Assembly: GCA_016717265.1 (NCBI GenBank)
Contig: JADKFX010000001.1
Location: 3,856,501-3,920,500, forward strand
Source of the DNA: Saprospiraceae bacterium
GTDB taxonomy: Bacteria; Bacteroidota; Bacteroidia; Chitinophagales; Saprospiraceae
Direction: 5' to 3'
DNA: 64,000 bases
Shown here: positions 43,656 to 53,241 of the stretch, in pieces
How positions within the stretch are numbered: position 1 is the first letter of the stretch
Layout: each line of letters begins with the position of its first letter
Program-made: the position numbers and the translations under genes
Notes under the pieces: generated by a model
Told to the model about the DNA's origin: nothing
What the model saw: only the letters and a program-made list of their open reading frames with translations
Database searches by the model: none

Positions 43656-45917
43656 TTACTTCATGAATACCTTACAATATTCAAAAGTATTATTTATAGG
43701 ATCTCCAATTTGAATAAAATATATCTGTGAAGATTTCGTATCAACTTCTATAAAATAAGAATTCTGACCTTGTAAGATTGGTATTTTTACCTTCGACAGC
43801 AATACCCCGTTTGCGGATGTTAATTTAAGGATTGCATTCTGCGACCTATTTCCATTCCAAACTTCAACCACTATAATTCCTGGAGTTGCAGAATGCACAC
43901 AATTCAATTTTAATGATTCTTTAGAAACTGATTCATTTTCTGACTTTACCAATTTACAATTGCTTGCATTGTTTGTTAAAATAGATATATCATTTACGGT
44001 ATTTTCTATACATTTCAAAATAATATCTAATCGATCTGTGTTTGCAATTTTTGGTTTTAAGTTTAAGAACTCTTGTCTCAAAATACACAAATCTTCTTTA
44101 TACTCAAGCATCCCTTGCAAAGTCATTCGATCTCTTATATAAATTGGCGGCCCTGCTGTACTTGAAACTAATGGTTCCAAAGAAATTATTTGAGAAACAC
44201 CCACTTGTTTAAAATAAATATCCTCAGCATGTATAAAAAGTGCTGATAATTTTTCCAAAACAAGACTATCTTCAGGCAAATAAATTTCATCCACAATTCT
44301 TTTCAATTCTGATTCCCAATTTAAATTTGGGTCATTCTCCAAAGCAGCAACTAAGATTAAAGAAACTTCTTCGCCAGGATTTTTTACTAGATGCATATAA
44401 TTTTCAACAGCTCTGGCTCCTTTATTAAAAAAATCGAGCAAGGTTTGAGATCTTCTTTTAATCATTGGTAAAAACCAACGATCGCGAGCCCAATGCATTG
44501 GGGGTTCTATGCCAGGTGTTCCCAGATTTCCATAGCTTGTCGGCGCAATTGAATGAACGATATTGCAAACATGAGTAGACCCACCATTCAGTGCCGTGTT
44601 ATTGACATCAATAAGATAATCAGCATTTCTTGTCAATTTTTTGATGGCCTGCAATTCTTGAGGATTTCCTAAATTCATACCATAGGTATTTACACCAACC
44701 AACTTTTCAGGATACGTTTGTTTCACATATTCTGCTACCCGATCATCTACAATTGCATGATAAGACATATCTGAAATGGTATCCAATTCTTTACAATCTC
44801 TGCAACGGCCTAAGTCTGCACTTTGCATACTAATACCATCTATTGGAAACGAAAAGATATAATCAAGCATGCGCTTTTGCCAATTCCAGGCATCCGAATT
44901 GTTTGGACAAATAATACTAGCATTATGGCTACAACCTAAATTTGGGTTTGCACGAATAATTTCATCAAAACCCCAACTGTAAACTCCAAGACCAGCTAGT
45001 ACTTTTATTTTATAATGGTGTGCGGATTCCAATATTCTTAAAATTTGAACTGAGCGAAAAGAATCTATTGCATGTTCAATATCCAAAGGCCATGATCTTG
45101 CAGCGAAAAGACCCCAGATCGAAATTTCATTCAATCCGATTTTTTGCATTAATTGAAATGTGTTTTCGTAATCTTGAATTAATTCTTCATCGATCCAAAT
45201 AGATGGCCAATTATCATTTGGCCTTGGTGAGCTTGCCAAATCATGAATCCAACCTAAGTAGCCACGATGGATAAATTGATTTGAAAATACCTTAGAAGAC
45301 AAGCATGAATCCATATCTGTTGGACTAAAAAGTATATCCCTGAAATAATTAGAATTTGCAAAACTATTTGATGGGAAACTACCCCGGTCTCCATAAACTC
45401 CATTTTTAGCATCTGCAATCGTCATCAACGGACAATTATAAATAACCGTAGAAAGCTCTTGCTGTGATGCGACATAATGTGTGTTTACATTCACAGAAAC
45501 GATATAGATAGAATCCTTTAGAATGGACAAAGGGGTTTGTAATAATTGAGTCTGCCAACCTGCATTTGATTCCTTTTTAAATTCGTTATTTGTTAGTTCA
45601 ATACCTTGTTGATTCCAAATTCTACCAATATGAATACCAGATTCACTTGTTGCTTTCCAATACAGAATTCCAACGATAAGTCCATTTTTTGAAGATTTAA
45701 ATTTTAAACCTAATTCATATGGTCTATTCTCTGTGAAGTCGACTACAGAAGGAGTTTGACAACTAAAGATTGAAACCGTATTTTGATTTCCAGGAATCTT
45801 CTCTATCTGAAGTCGATTTTCTTGGCTTTTAGAAATTAAATTTTCCTGACTAAAACCAATAGGATTTAAAATTAAAAAACAAACTCCAAAATACAAAAAT
45901 CGGAAAGTATAGATCAT
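43656..45917 (-). CDS. Secreted DUF4082 protein with TIM-barrel glycosidase-like domain and T9SS type A end
   Basis: 753 residues. A signal peptide ends PIGFSQ. Residues 50-205 match DUF4082 (VGILYWKATSESGIHIGRIWNQQG, AGWQTQLLQTPLSI, GVYGDRGSFPSNSFANSNYF). Residues about 230-590 look like a TIM barrel of glycoside hydrolase or alpha-glucuronidase type (WPLDIEHAIDSFRSV, KVLAGLGVYSWG, PIDGISMQSADLGRC, EKLVGVNTYGMN) but no family is certain. The C-terminus resembles a type A sorting domain (GVLLSKVKIPILQGQNSYFIE, IYFIQI). Promoter box TATCTTTG at 45949-45956. Probably extracellular polysaccharide degradation. Confidence 0.7.
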   Translation of the reverse strand: MIYTFRFLYFGVCFLILNPIGFSQENLISKSQENRLQIEKIPGNQNTVSIFSCQTPSVVDFTENRPYELGLKFKSSKNGLIVGILYWKATSESGIHIGRIWNQQGIELTNNEFKKESNAGWQTQLLQTPLSILKDSIYIVSVNVNTHYVASQQELSTVIYNCPLMTIADAKNGVYGDRGSFPSNSFANSNYFRDILFSPTDMDSCLSSKVFSNQFIHRGYLGWIHDLASSPRPNDNWPSIWIDEELIQDYENTFQLMQKIGLNEISIWGLFAARSWPLDIEHAIDSFRSVQILRILESAHHYKIKVLAGLGVYSWGFDEIIRANPNLGCSHNASIICPNNSDAWNWQKRMLDYIFSFPIDGISMQSADLGRCRDCKELDTISDMSYHAIVDDRVAEYVKQTYPEKLVGVNTYGMNLGNPQELQAIKKLTRNADYLIDVNNTALNGGSTHVCNIVHSIAPTSYGNLGTPGIEPPMHWARDRWFLPMIKRRSQTLLDFFNKGARAVENYMHLVKNPGEEVSLILVAALENDPNLNWESELKRIVDEIYLPEDSLVLEKLSALFIHAEDIYFKQVGVSQIISLEPLVSSTAGPPIYIRDRMTLQGMLEYKEDLCILRQEFLNLKPKIANTDRLDIILKCIENTVNDISILTNNASNCKLVKSENESVSKESLKLNCVHSATPGIIVVEVWNGNRSQNAILKLTSANGVLLSKVKIPILQGQNSYFIEVDTKSSQIYFIQIGDPINNTFEYCKVFMK

Positions 45918-45948
45918 TTACAAACTATGCGTCAAACAATTATTTGTA

Positions 45949-45956
45949 CAAAGATA
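45949..45956 (-). promoter_or_regulatory. -7 promoter box for the DUF4082 gene
   Basis: TATCTTTG on the minus strand, perfect TAnnTTTG, 31 bases before the ATG. Confidence 0.5.
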
Positions 45957-46124
45957 AAAACTACCTGCCATTAAAATGAAAATGAAATCGAACAGGCTGG
46001 TTAAATAAAGCATGAAGACAATGAAATTATGCATTCAGATAAAGAACTGCAATATGTTATTTACAGTATGAATATTTTTTAAAATTCCAAACAAGCCATT
46101 ATATTTACAAAAATAATTAAACAA

Positions 46125-47495
46125 ATGAATCGTCGATCGTTTTTGAAAAAATCCAGCTTATTAGGCGGTTTGGCCATAGCTGTCCCATCATTTATTACAA
46201 ACCCTATACAAAAAGGGAAAAAGCCTAAATCTGTTTTGATAATAGGCGCTGGATTTTCTGGTTTAGCAGCAGCTCATGCTTTAAAGAAAAAAGGTCTTAA
46301 AGTAACGATTCTGGAAGCTAGGAATCGGATTGGAGGGCGTGTGTTTTCTTTTAAACCAAAATCTGCAACCGAGACAACTATTGAACTTGGTGCTGAATGG
46401 GTTGGAAATTCTCATCAACGGATAATAGATCTTTGCAAAGATTTTAACCTTGACTTATTTAATAATCAACTAGAAACACATCTTACATATCAAGGAGCTT
46501 ACCAAACAGCAAATACCTGGAATTTAAGTCCAGAGTTTGAAAAATTTTGGAAAGATAAAACTGCACTTTGGGCAAATTTAAATCCAGTACAAAAGAAAAA
46601 ACTTGACAAACAAGATTGGTGGAGATATTTATCAAATAAAGGATTTACAGATCGGGATTTGATGTTGCGGGAATTAATGGATAGCACGGATTTTGGAGAA
46701 AGTATCCGACATACTTCTGCTTATGCTGCATTTGCTGAGTATGCAGAAAGCAGTGAGAAAAATGAAATGGATTTAAAAATAAAAGGAGGCAATCATTTGT
46801 TGGCTGAAAAATTTGCAGATGCCATAGGTCGCGAATCCATATTCATAAATCATAAAGTTTTACAAATCACACAGGATCCAAAAGTTGGAGTACAAATTTT
46901 ATGTGAAAACGGCGCTCCATTTAAAGCAGACAAATTAATATGTACAGCACCCACGATCGCATTACAAAAAATAAAATGGTTGCCTACTTTACCTGCGATC
47001 CAACTGGATGCGATGAATTCTTTACAATATGCAAGAATTGGTAAATTCCCAATGGTATTTTCTGAACGATTCTGGCAAACTGAAAACTTTGATATGATTA
47101 CAGACACACCAGCACACTATTTTTATCATGCCACAAAAGATCAGCCAGGAAAAGAAGGTGTTTTAGTTTCATATGCAATTGGAGAAAAAGCGGATGTTCT
47201 AGCCTCTGTCAATCAAGCACAACGGGATCAAATTATTCTAGAAGCGCTAAAACCTGCTTTTGGCGATGTTAAAAAATACTTGAAAGAAAGTTTAGTTTAC
47301 TATTGGGGTGTGGATGCCTATTCTAAAGGTGCATATGCATTTTATGGGAAAGGCCAATGGTTTGGCACCATGCCTATTTTAAAACAATCTTTTATGCATA
47401 CTCATTTTGCAGGTGAACATTTAGCAGATTGGCAAGGATTTATGGAAGGTGCAATTAACAGTGGTGAAGAAGCTGCAGAAACTTTATTGAATTAA
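46125..47495 (+). CDS. FAD-dependent amine oxidase, Tat-exported
   Basis: 456 residues. The N-terminus NRRSFLKKSSLLGGLAIAVPSF is a twin-arginine signal, so the folded flavoprotein is exported to the periplasm. The FAD motif is VLIIGAGFSGLAAAHALKKKG followed by E-A-R-N-R-I-G-G-R-V; the terminal motif HFAGEHLADWQGFMEGAINSGEEAAE is that of monoamine oxidase/polyamine oxidase-type proteins. Oxidises a primary or secondary amine or an amino acid; substrate unknown. Single gene. Confidence 0.9.
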   Translation: MNRRSFLKKSSLLGGLAIAVPSFITNPIQKGKKPKSVLIIGAGFSGLAAAHALKKKGLKVTILEARNRIGGRVFSFKPKSATETTIELGAEWVGNSHQRIIDLCKDFNLDLFNNQLETHLTYQGAYQTANTWNLSPEFEKFWKDKTALWANLNPVQKKKLDKQDWWRYLSNKGFTDRDLMLRELMDSTDFGESIRHTSAYAAFAEYAESSEKNEMDLKIKGGNHLLAEKFADAIGRESIFINHKVLQITQDPKVGVQILCENGAPFKADKLICTAPTIALQKIKWLPTLPAIQLDAMNSLQYARIGKFPMVFSERFWQTENFDMITDTPAHYFYHATKDQPGKEGVLVSYAIGEKADVLASVNQAQRDQIILEALKPAFGDVKKYLKESLVYYWGVDAYSKGAYAFYGKGQWFGTMPILKQSFMHTHFAGEHLADWQGFMEGAINSGEEAAETLLN

Positions 47496-47862
47496 ATGCA
47501 TTATAGATTTAAATCTATTATCCTAAATTGTTTTTTACTGCAACTTATACACAATAATAACTCATTTTATAGAAAAATTTGTTCATTGCACGCTTTTAAA
47601 ATATAAGATCAAGTTAATTTTCCGAACCATTGTTTTTTTATAAGAAGACAATACTAAGTCAAAATGGTATGAGTACACTATTCATGTTGATCTGAAACCC
47701 AAACCCATGGAATGAGGTTCGAGAACAAGCTAGTGTTTACAATTTCATCGTTATTGATATGCCTTTATATTTCAGGTTCACTTTGCAAAACAGGATTTAA
47801 GTTTTGTATGTTCTATAATAAACAAAATGGAATACTTTTGGATTCATTTTGTAAATCTGAAT
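47496..47862. other. Intergenic region, nothing recognised
   Basis: 367 bases between the amine oxidase and an opposing gene. No RNA gene, ORF or strong hairpin noticed. Confidence 0.6.
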
Positions 47863-49485
47863 TTAATTAGTTTTGAAACCTGGCAATCCAAGAAACGATA
47901 ATAAGTCTTTTTGATATTTATAAACATCAACCGGCTTATTTAAAATCAAAGGAATCAACTTTTGATAATGCTCTTCCTGTTCAAGTTTAAATGCCTTACA
48001 AATTAAAACCAGGTCAATTAGTACTTGTTTTTGGTCACTTGTGATTCCTTTATTGAAACCAGATTTCAACACAAAATTATTTAAGCATTCTTGTTCAGCC
48101 AATAATCGATTGTCAGAATACAATTTATGAATCATGTTTGAAACGCTGTCTCTTAATTGCCACATGGCGAATGGAACCGTTCTATCCAAATTCAAAGATA
48201 AATTACTTTGTGTAAACTTCTCGAGGACTCGAGAACTGCTTTTATACGCTTTGTTTTTCGCAATTTTATCATTTTCTTTTTTTGCTAATAGATTTAAAGT
48301 TTTATCCACAGGGCGAAAACCAAATCGATAATAAAACCAAAATGCACCGGATTCAATTCCTTCCGGATTGCCTAAACCATATTGATAAGGTTCTATTTCG
48401 AAATAATCAATACTAAAAATTTGACGATATGTGCGTAACAACTGACACAAAATAAAACCAGATTCCCCACCTCTGAACCATTCAAAAATATTAATACCAA
48501 ATAATGCACGTTTTCCTAAAAGCCAGGCACCTCCATATGCTGCCGGATATCCATTTTTAAATAAAGTATAACCAACATAAGATTCTATCGGTAATTGTCT
48601 ACATGGGATCATCGTAAATAAAGCAATTGAAATTCCATTTTCCAATTGATAATACCGAATGCTCTTAGCGTCCATATAGGAAACAGGTTCTGTTTCCCGT
48701 TGTAAGAGCATTAATTTTAATTTTGAAACAACTTGAATACATTCCTGAAGATCCGCATTCACCGCTGACGATTCAGGCAATACTCTATTTAACAATTCCA
48801 AATGATCAAACTTTTTCAATATGGATCGGTGATAAAAAATCGAAGACACCGGAATTTTATTAAACAATTTTGAATGAGATTGTTCTTTAAGTTTTATTTC
48901 AAATTGCAAGTTTAATTTATCAAATAAATAATCTTTTAACAAAACCTGAGATTCCAATCGATTAAAAATAGTTACGAGAAAATTTAAATATTTTGGTCTT
49001 TTTACATTTAGGTAATTCAACATTTCTAAATTAGAATCTGCAATACTGCAAATTTCCTTTTCAAGATCTGGTAAAACAAACTTAAGGCATTCTTTAAATT
49101 CAAGACCTTCATCCTTAAAATCATATAGATCTATAGGAATCTTCATTTCTAGCATCCATTTAATGAGATCATGAGAAAAGTTAGAACGCATGATCGTAAA
49201 AGGAAGTCCGGAATTTGACCATTTTTCTTTATGCTCAGATTTTAATTTTTTCAGAAAACCAGAAAGCCTCAGGAGCTCTGCCTGAGCCAATTTAAATATT
49301 TGAGAATCCGGAGGATGCGCGATTATAAATAGAAGTGTATTTGCATAATCCGGGAGTAGCTGATTTAATGGGAGCTTTTGTTGTTTTAAGCCATGTAATA
49401 ATATTGATTTTTCAGAGTGACTTTGTTCATCATACTTGGTATAAACAAGTTGTAGTTGTTTGAATAATTTAGAAAACGAGTGCAT
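47863..49485 (-). CDS. Hypothetical protein, possible acyltransferase-like C-terminal half
   Basis: Not recognised. The 540 residues have no signal peptide or membrane segment. The N-terminal 230 residues are predicted largely helical. From about residue 265 (SYMDAKSIRYYQLENGISIALFTMIP) to 390 alternating strands and the segment with SGAFWFYYRFGFRPVD resemble GNAT-type folds, where a helix-Tyr-Gly-Phe pattern closes the acyl-CoA site. The final 120 residues are helical and Lys/Leu-rich. Function open; cytoplasmic. Standalone minus-strand gene. Confidence 0.65.
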   Translation of the reverse strand: MHSFSKLFKQLQLVYTKYDEQSHSEKSILLHGLKQQKLPLNQLLPDYANTLLFIIAHPPDSQIFKLAQAELLRLSGFLKKLKSEHKEKWSNSGLPFTIMRSNFSHDLIKWMLEMKIPIDLYDFKDEGLEFKECLKFVLPDLEKEICSIADSNLEMLNYLNVKRPKYLNFLVTIFNRLESQVLLKDYLFDKLNLQFEIKLKEQSHSKLFNKIPVSSIFYHRSILKKFDHLELLNRVLPESSAVNADLQECIQVVSKLKLMLLQRETEPVSYMDAKSIRYYQLENGISIALFTMIPCRQLPIESYVGYTLFKNGYPAAYGGAWLLGKRALFGINIFEWFRGGESGFILCQLLRTYRQIFSIDYFEIEPYQYGLGNPEGIESGAFWFYYRFGFRPVDKTLNLLAKKENDKIAKNKAYKSSSRVLEKFTQSNLSLNLDRTVPFAMWQLRDSVSNMIHKLYSDNRLLAEQECLNNFVLKSGFNKGITSDQKQVLIDLVLICKAFKLEQEEHYQKLIPLILNKPVDVYKYQKDLLSFLGLPGFKTN

Positions 49486-49565
49486 TATATTGCAAATATA
49501 TAGGATTTCATCAGCCGACTACTCTAGAAGAACTTGAAGTAGGACGATTTTTGCAAGGTATTAGC

Positions 49566-49602
49566 AAAAAAAAACCCAGAAAAAAAAATTCCCGGGTTTT
49601 TT
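49566..49602 (-). terminator. Terminator after the HU gene
   Basis: A-rich stretch plus CCC (49566-49577) pairs with GGG plus T-rich stretch (49594-49602). The minus strand ends in a long T-run. It lies about 20 bases after the HU stop codon. Confidence 0.7.
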
Positions 49603-49620
49603 AGATCTTTTTAAAGAAGA

Positions 49621-49896
49621 TTACTTTCTAACAGCATCGGAAAGTCCTTTTCCAGCTTTAAATTTAGCAACTCTTCTTTTCGCAATTTTAATTGGCTTAC
49701 CAGTTGCTGGGTTTCTTCCAGTTCTTGCTTTACGTTCAGCAGTTGAAAAGGTACCGAAACCAACAAGGATTACACTTTCTCCTTTTTTAAGGCTTTTCTC
49801 GATAGCAGTAAGAACTGTATCTAAGGCAGTAGCAGCTTGAACTTTAGTTACTTCTGCTTCTTTGGCGATCGCACTGATCAAATCAGCTTTATTCAT
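49621..49896 (-). CDS. hup: HU-family DNA-binding protein
   Basis: 91 residues. The whole HU fold is visible: NKADLISAIAKEAEVTKVQAATALDTVL, the beta-arm core VILVGFGTFSTAERKARTGRNPATGKPIKIAK, and FKAGKGLSDAVRK at the end. Nucleoid-associated histone-like protein that bends DNA. Promoter TATATTTG at 49929-49936 and a terminator bracket it as a monocistron. Confidence 0.95.
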   Translation of the reverse strand: MNKADLISAIAKEAEVTKVQAATALDTVLTAIEKSLKKGESVILVGFGTFSTAERKARTGRNPATGKPIKIAKRRVAKFKAGKGLSDAVRK

Positions 49897-49928
49897 GTTT
49901 TTAAGTTTAAATGGTTAATTTTACGCCA

Positions 49929-49960
49929 CAAATATATATTAGATATTTTGTTTATACAAG
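49929..49960 (-). promoter_or_regulatory. Promoter of the HU gene
   Basis: On the minus strand CTTG (49960-49957), 20 bases, TATATTTG (49936-49929), 32 bases before the ATG. Confidence 0.6.
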
Positions 49961-50082
49961 ACATATATAAAAAATACTTATGCTTCAAAGGCTTAAAGGA
50001 TCGGCTTTTCAGGCTAAATTATTACCTAAATGCCTGTAAAATAAGCATCTCTGAATTAAAATAACCGTCAATTACCTATAAA

Positions 50083-50286
50083 ATGGACTCTTTAAAAAGA
50101 AAAAATAATTTGATTCTTTGGCTGTTCTGCTTTAGTTTTTGCTGTTTTTCATTCTCTTGTAACCGGGGAGTTGGTTGTCCAGGCGAAGATGCACAGGTAA
50201 AAGTGAATAAGAAAGGAATGCCGAATTCCAAACCAAAATCCGGCTTATTTGACAAAAAAACAACTAAAAAAATGAGTAACAAATAA
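50083..50286 (+). CDS. Small lipoprotein
   Basis: 67 residues. Positively charged start (DSLKRKNN), hydrophobic core (LILWLFCFSFCCFSF), lipobox FSFSC and a short polar mature part of about 40 residues with GCPGEDAQVKVNKKG and a lysine-rich end. I think it real because of the complete lipoprotein signal and similar short proteins (GCP, E-A/D-A, K-x-G) in relatives as I remember them. An overlapping minus-strand frame (50076-50306) has no such signal. Role unknown. Confidence 0.55.
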   Translation: MDSLKRKNNLILWLFCFSFCCFSFSCNRGVGCPGEDAQVKVNKKGMPNSKPKSGLFDKKTTKKMSNK

Positions 50287-50346
50287 GGTCCATTGTAAAT
50301 TACCAATCTGGAAAATCAATTTTTAAAACTTTTAATTTCCTTTTGA

Positions 50347-51540
50347 TTATAAATCTCTAATGAGTGTTTCCTGTTTACCCAATTGAGCCAATGAATTAAA
50401 TGTGTAAACTAACCAGAAAACCAATACCCCAGGAAAAATCACAACCCACCACGCTGATGGATTTAATCGTGCGGTATGCATTAGGGTGCCCAGGCTAATT
50501 TGATCTATTGGTAAACCTAAGCCTAAAAAAGATAATGCGGCTTCTAATAAAATAATATTTGCAATCCCAAAAGCAAACACAGGTAATAAATCAAGCACTA
50601 ATTTTGGCAAAATATGCTTGGCAAATATCTTCCAACCAGATTGTCCAATAACAAAAGCTGAAGTAATATAATGCTCCTGCAAAATATTCATTGTAAAGCT
50701 TCTGGCATATTTTGCAATATTAGGTATATAAATCAAGGAGATAATTCCTGCCAAAGTGTAGGTACCTGGATTCTTAAAAATTTGCAAGAGTAATAATAAA
50801 ATCAAGAGGACAGGAATGGATTTCATGATTTCTATATATCTTAAACTAAGTCCATCAAAATTGAAAGCAATCTGAGGATTCCGATTTCTTAATAAATAGG
50901 CAGTTATCATTAAAATTACTATACACAAAATAAAATATAACAACATTTCAATATTTACAAATCGCCACTCTGCAAATAAACCAAGCCCATAGATTAAAAC
51001 GACTCCTGCAATAAACAAAAGGGACCAAGAATAAATTGAAATTTTATGATATCGTTGAGAATGAAAAACAAATAAAGATCCAATAAGCAAGCCTGGCAAA
51101 AATGAAAATAGAATGACAAGAATAGACAAACTTAAACTCTTTTTAAGACCATACAAACAAGCTGCAAATACATCTCGGCCCAAATCATAGGAGCCTAAAA
51201 TATATTTAAATTGCTTTTCATTTGAAGAAAATGGAGGCAACCATGCAGCTTCAGAATTCATTTCCTTAGCATCCAAATAGATCCATGGCCAAATAGAAAA
51301 ATCGTATTTAAGTTTTCTATAGTCCCACTCTGCAAGGGTACTTAAGTCTGCCATAAATTGACTTCCATGAGGAGCATCCCCCTGGATTACCATAAAATAC
51401 CATGCATTTTGATATTTACACAACAAAGGTTTAGATCCAAAAATAAAATCGGAGAAGCAGAATACAGCGGCTATAAGATGAATTGAAAGCATCAGCAAGC
51501 GGTACTTTCTCCAGCATTTTTTATAAAAACTAACGATCAT
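50347..51540 (-). CDS. Oligopeptide-type ABC transporter permease (OppC/DppC-like)
   Basis: 397 residues with about six membrane segments. The permease core has SYDLGRDVFAACLYGLKKSLSLSILVILFSFLPGLLIG and, later, IAKYARSFTMNILQEHYITSAFVIGQSGWKIFAKHILP, the EAA loop of OppC-type permeases. An extracytoplasmic loop of about 100 residues lies after the first helix. The start overlaps the stop of the following-upstream permease gene by 4 bases (ATGA). No binding protein or ATPase gene is nearby. Inner membrane. Confidence 0.9.
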   Translation of the reverse strand: MIVSFYKKCWRKYRLLMLSIHLIAAVFCFSDFIFGSKPLLCKYQNAWYFMVIQGDAPHGSQFMADLSTLAEWDYRKLKYDFSIWPWIYLDAKEMNSEAAWLPPFSSNEKQFKYILGSYDLGRDVFAACLYGLKKSLSLSILVILFSFLPGLLIGSLFVFHSQRYHKISIYSWSLLFIAGVVLIYGLGLFAEWRFVNIEMLLYFILCIVILMITAYLLRNRNPQIAFNFDGLSLRYIEIMKSIPVLLILLLLLQIFKNPGTYTLAGIISLIYIPNIAKYARSFTMNILQEHYITSAFVIGQSGWKIFAKHILPKLVLDLLPVFAFGIANIILLEAALSFLGLGLPIDQISLGTLMHTARLNPSAWWVVIFPGVLVFWLVYTFNSLAQLGKQETLIRDL

Positions 51541-52571
51541 TGATTTTGTATTCTTGGATCAAAATAGCGCAATAAAAAATCGGAAATCAAAAATCCCAAA
51601 ATCGTCATCATAGCACCTAACAAAAATAAAAATTCAACAACTGGCCAATCTCTACTTGAAATGGATTGGAACATTAATCTTCCCAATCCAGGTATACTAA
51701 AAATTTGCTCAATAATTAATGCCCCGGAAATGAGCGCTGGAAAAATTCCAGAAACCCACACAATCAAAGGAATCAGTGCATTGGGCAAGGCTTCTTTACG
51801 CAATGCTTGCTTCCAGGATAAGCCACTACTTAAGGCTCGAGTCCAATAGGGTTTTTGAATGCTCTCTTCCAATCCATTTTTAATGAATCGCGTTAAATAT
51901 GCCAAACTGGGAATGACAAGACAACATAATGGTAGGATGTAATAATTCGGGAAATAGATCCAAATTTCAAAAGGATTCTTGGATGCCACACCCTGCATAC
52001 CTGCTGGAAACAGATGGAGCGCATCCGGATTTGCAAATAATAGTAGCAACAAGGTGGCCAACCAAAAACCAGGAACCGAATGCAGCCATACAAGAATTAA
52101 TCCAATACTTTGCATCCATTTGGAATTTGGAAATCGAACACTTCTATAAGCGACCCAAAAGCTTAGAATAATCACTATAAATAAAGCGGGAATCTGAAGT
52201 GCAAGAGACCAGGGAAATGCTTTGCTTATTTTTGTTTTCACTGGAACTTGATCAATTAAAGAATTTCCAAAATCCATTGAAACATATTGTTTCAATTTTT
52301 GATGAAAACTACATTGCAAGCCATTCCAAATAAAATGAGGAAACACATTTAAACCATTAAAAATGATTTCTTGTTCAGGAAGCATACTAAAATAAAATAA
52401 TGGCAAGGTGTTTTGGGAAGACTTATTGTACTCAAGACTTTGTTTTTCATCTGCCATGATCAGGTCTTCATAAGAACCCGGTATTAAGCGAATCATCCAA
52501 ATGCTAATAAAAAAAATCACCAGCAACATGAAGAATCCACTTAAAAGTCGTTTTGCAATAAAATAAACCAT
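51537..52571 (-). CDS. Oligopeptide-type ABC transporter permease (OppB/DppB-like)
   Basis: 344 residues, about six membrane segments. The N-terminus MVYFIAKRLLSGFFMLLVIFFISIWMIRLIPG is typical OppB, and LEESIQKPYWTRALSSGLSWKQALRKEALPNALIPL is the EAA loop. First gene of a two-permease operon. Substrates could be peptides, nickel or a siderophore-like compound; the family does not tell. Confidence 0.9.
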   Translation of the reverse strand: MVYFIAKRLLSGFFMLLVIFFISIWMIRLIPGSYEDLIMADEKQSLEYNKSSQNTLPLFYFSMLPEQEIIFNGLNVFPHFIWNGLQCSFHQKLKQYVSMDFGNSLIDQVPVKTKISKAFPWSLALQIPALFIVIILSFWVAYRSVRFPNSKWMQSIGLILVWLHSVPGFWLATLLLLLFANPDALHLFPAGMQGVASKNPFEIWIYFPNYYILPLCCLVIPSLAYLTRFIKNGLEESIQKPYWTRALSSGLSWKQALRKEALPNALIPLIVWVSGIFPALISGALIIEQIFSIPGLGRLMFQSISSRDWPVVEFLFLLGAMMTILGFLISDFLLRYFDPRIQNQ

Positions 52572-53241
52572 GCTAAGGGTAAAGTTATTCAGATAATCAG
52601 AATATTTAAAAAATATTTATAAGTAGTATACCAATCCTTTAGAATCTGAAAACAAGCTATAACACCAATTACTATAAAATGCAAAGCATAAATCAGAGAA
52701 ATTCATATTTTAAAATATGATACTATATTCTAAAAAGCAACCAGCTAAAGTTCTTTTGAATAGATCCTTTTATAAAGCTTAATTTCAATATTAAATTTTA
52801 TACTAAAATATTTCAATAGTACATTGATTCTAAAATTTTGCAATAATTATGGAATACTTGCTACCCAAATTCCATATTTTTTTTGCAATGCCTTTATCTC
52901 ATTTCATTGGTTAATCTAATGGAACTTTGATTAAAAAAATCAGCTATCTAAAAATACTATTTTGAGCTCATTTCGTAATTTCATTTTATAATTATTAGAA
53001 CTTTATTTAAATTTATAAGCTTTAACATCTTTGTCGTTTAAACTTTAGATCTTTGGATATGAATCGTTTTAATAAATTCCTGGAAATTTGAGGACTACCT
53101 TAACATATTTTAATGATTGGAACATTTTAATCAATCTATTTTGCTTATCATTGACAGGAGAATCTTGAAACCAGCAATAAAATCAACAAATGCAAACATT
53201 TCTTTAAAAAAAGCGTATACATAATAGTAGTTTAACAAAAC
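52572..53241. other. 670-base AT-rich noncoding region with a 16-bp palindrome
   Basis: No ORF, RNA gene or strong terminator recognised. A perfect palindrome CATATTTTAAAATATG lies at 52704-52719; its role is unknown. TTTAGATCTTTG around 53046-53057 resembles a -7 box but has two extra bases. Confidence 0.5.

Noticed and set aside
50076..50306. 76-residue minus-strand frame opposite the small lipoprotein
   Set aside because: No signal or family resemblance; the plus-strand frame has a complete lipoprotein signal.
52704..52719. Operator for the upstream permease genes
   Set aside because: The palindrome is over 130 bases from the permease start, lacks a nearby -7 box, and 16-bp AT palindromes are expected by chance in such DNA.
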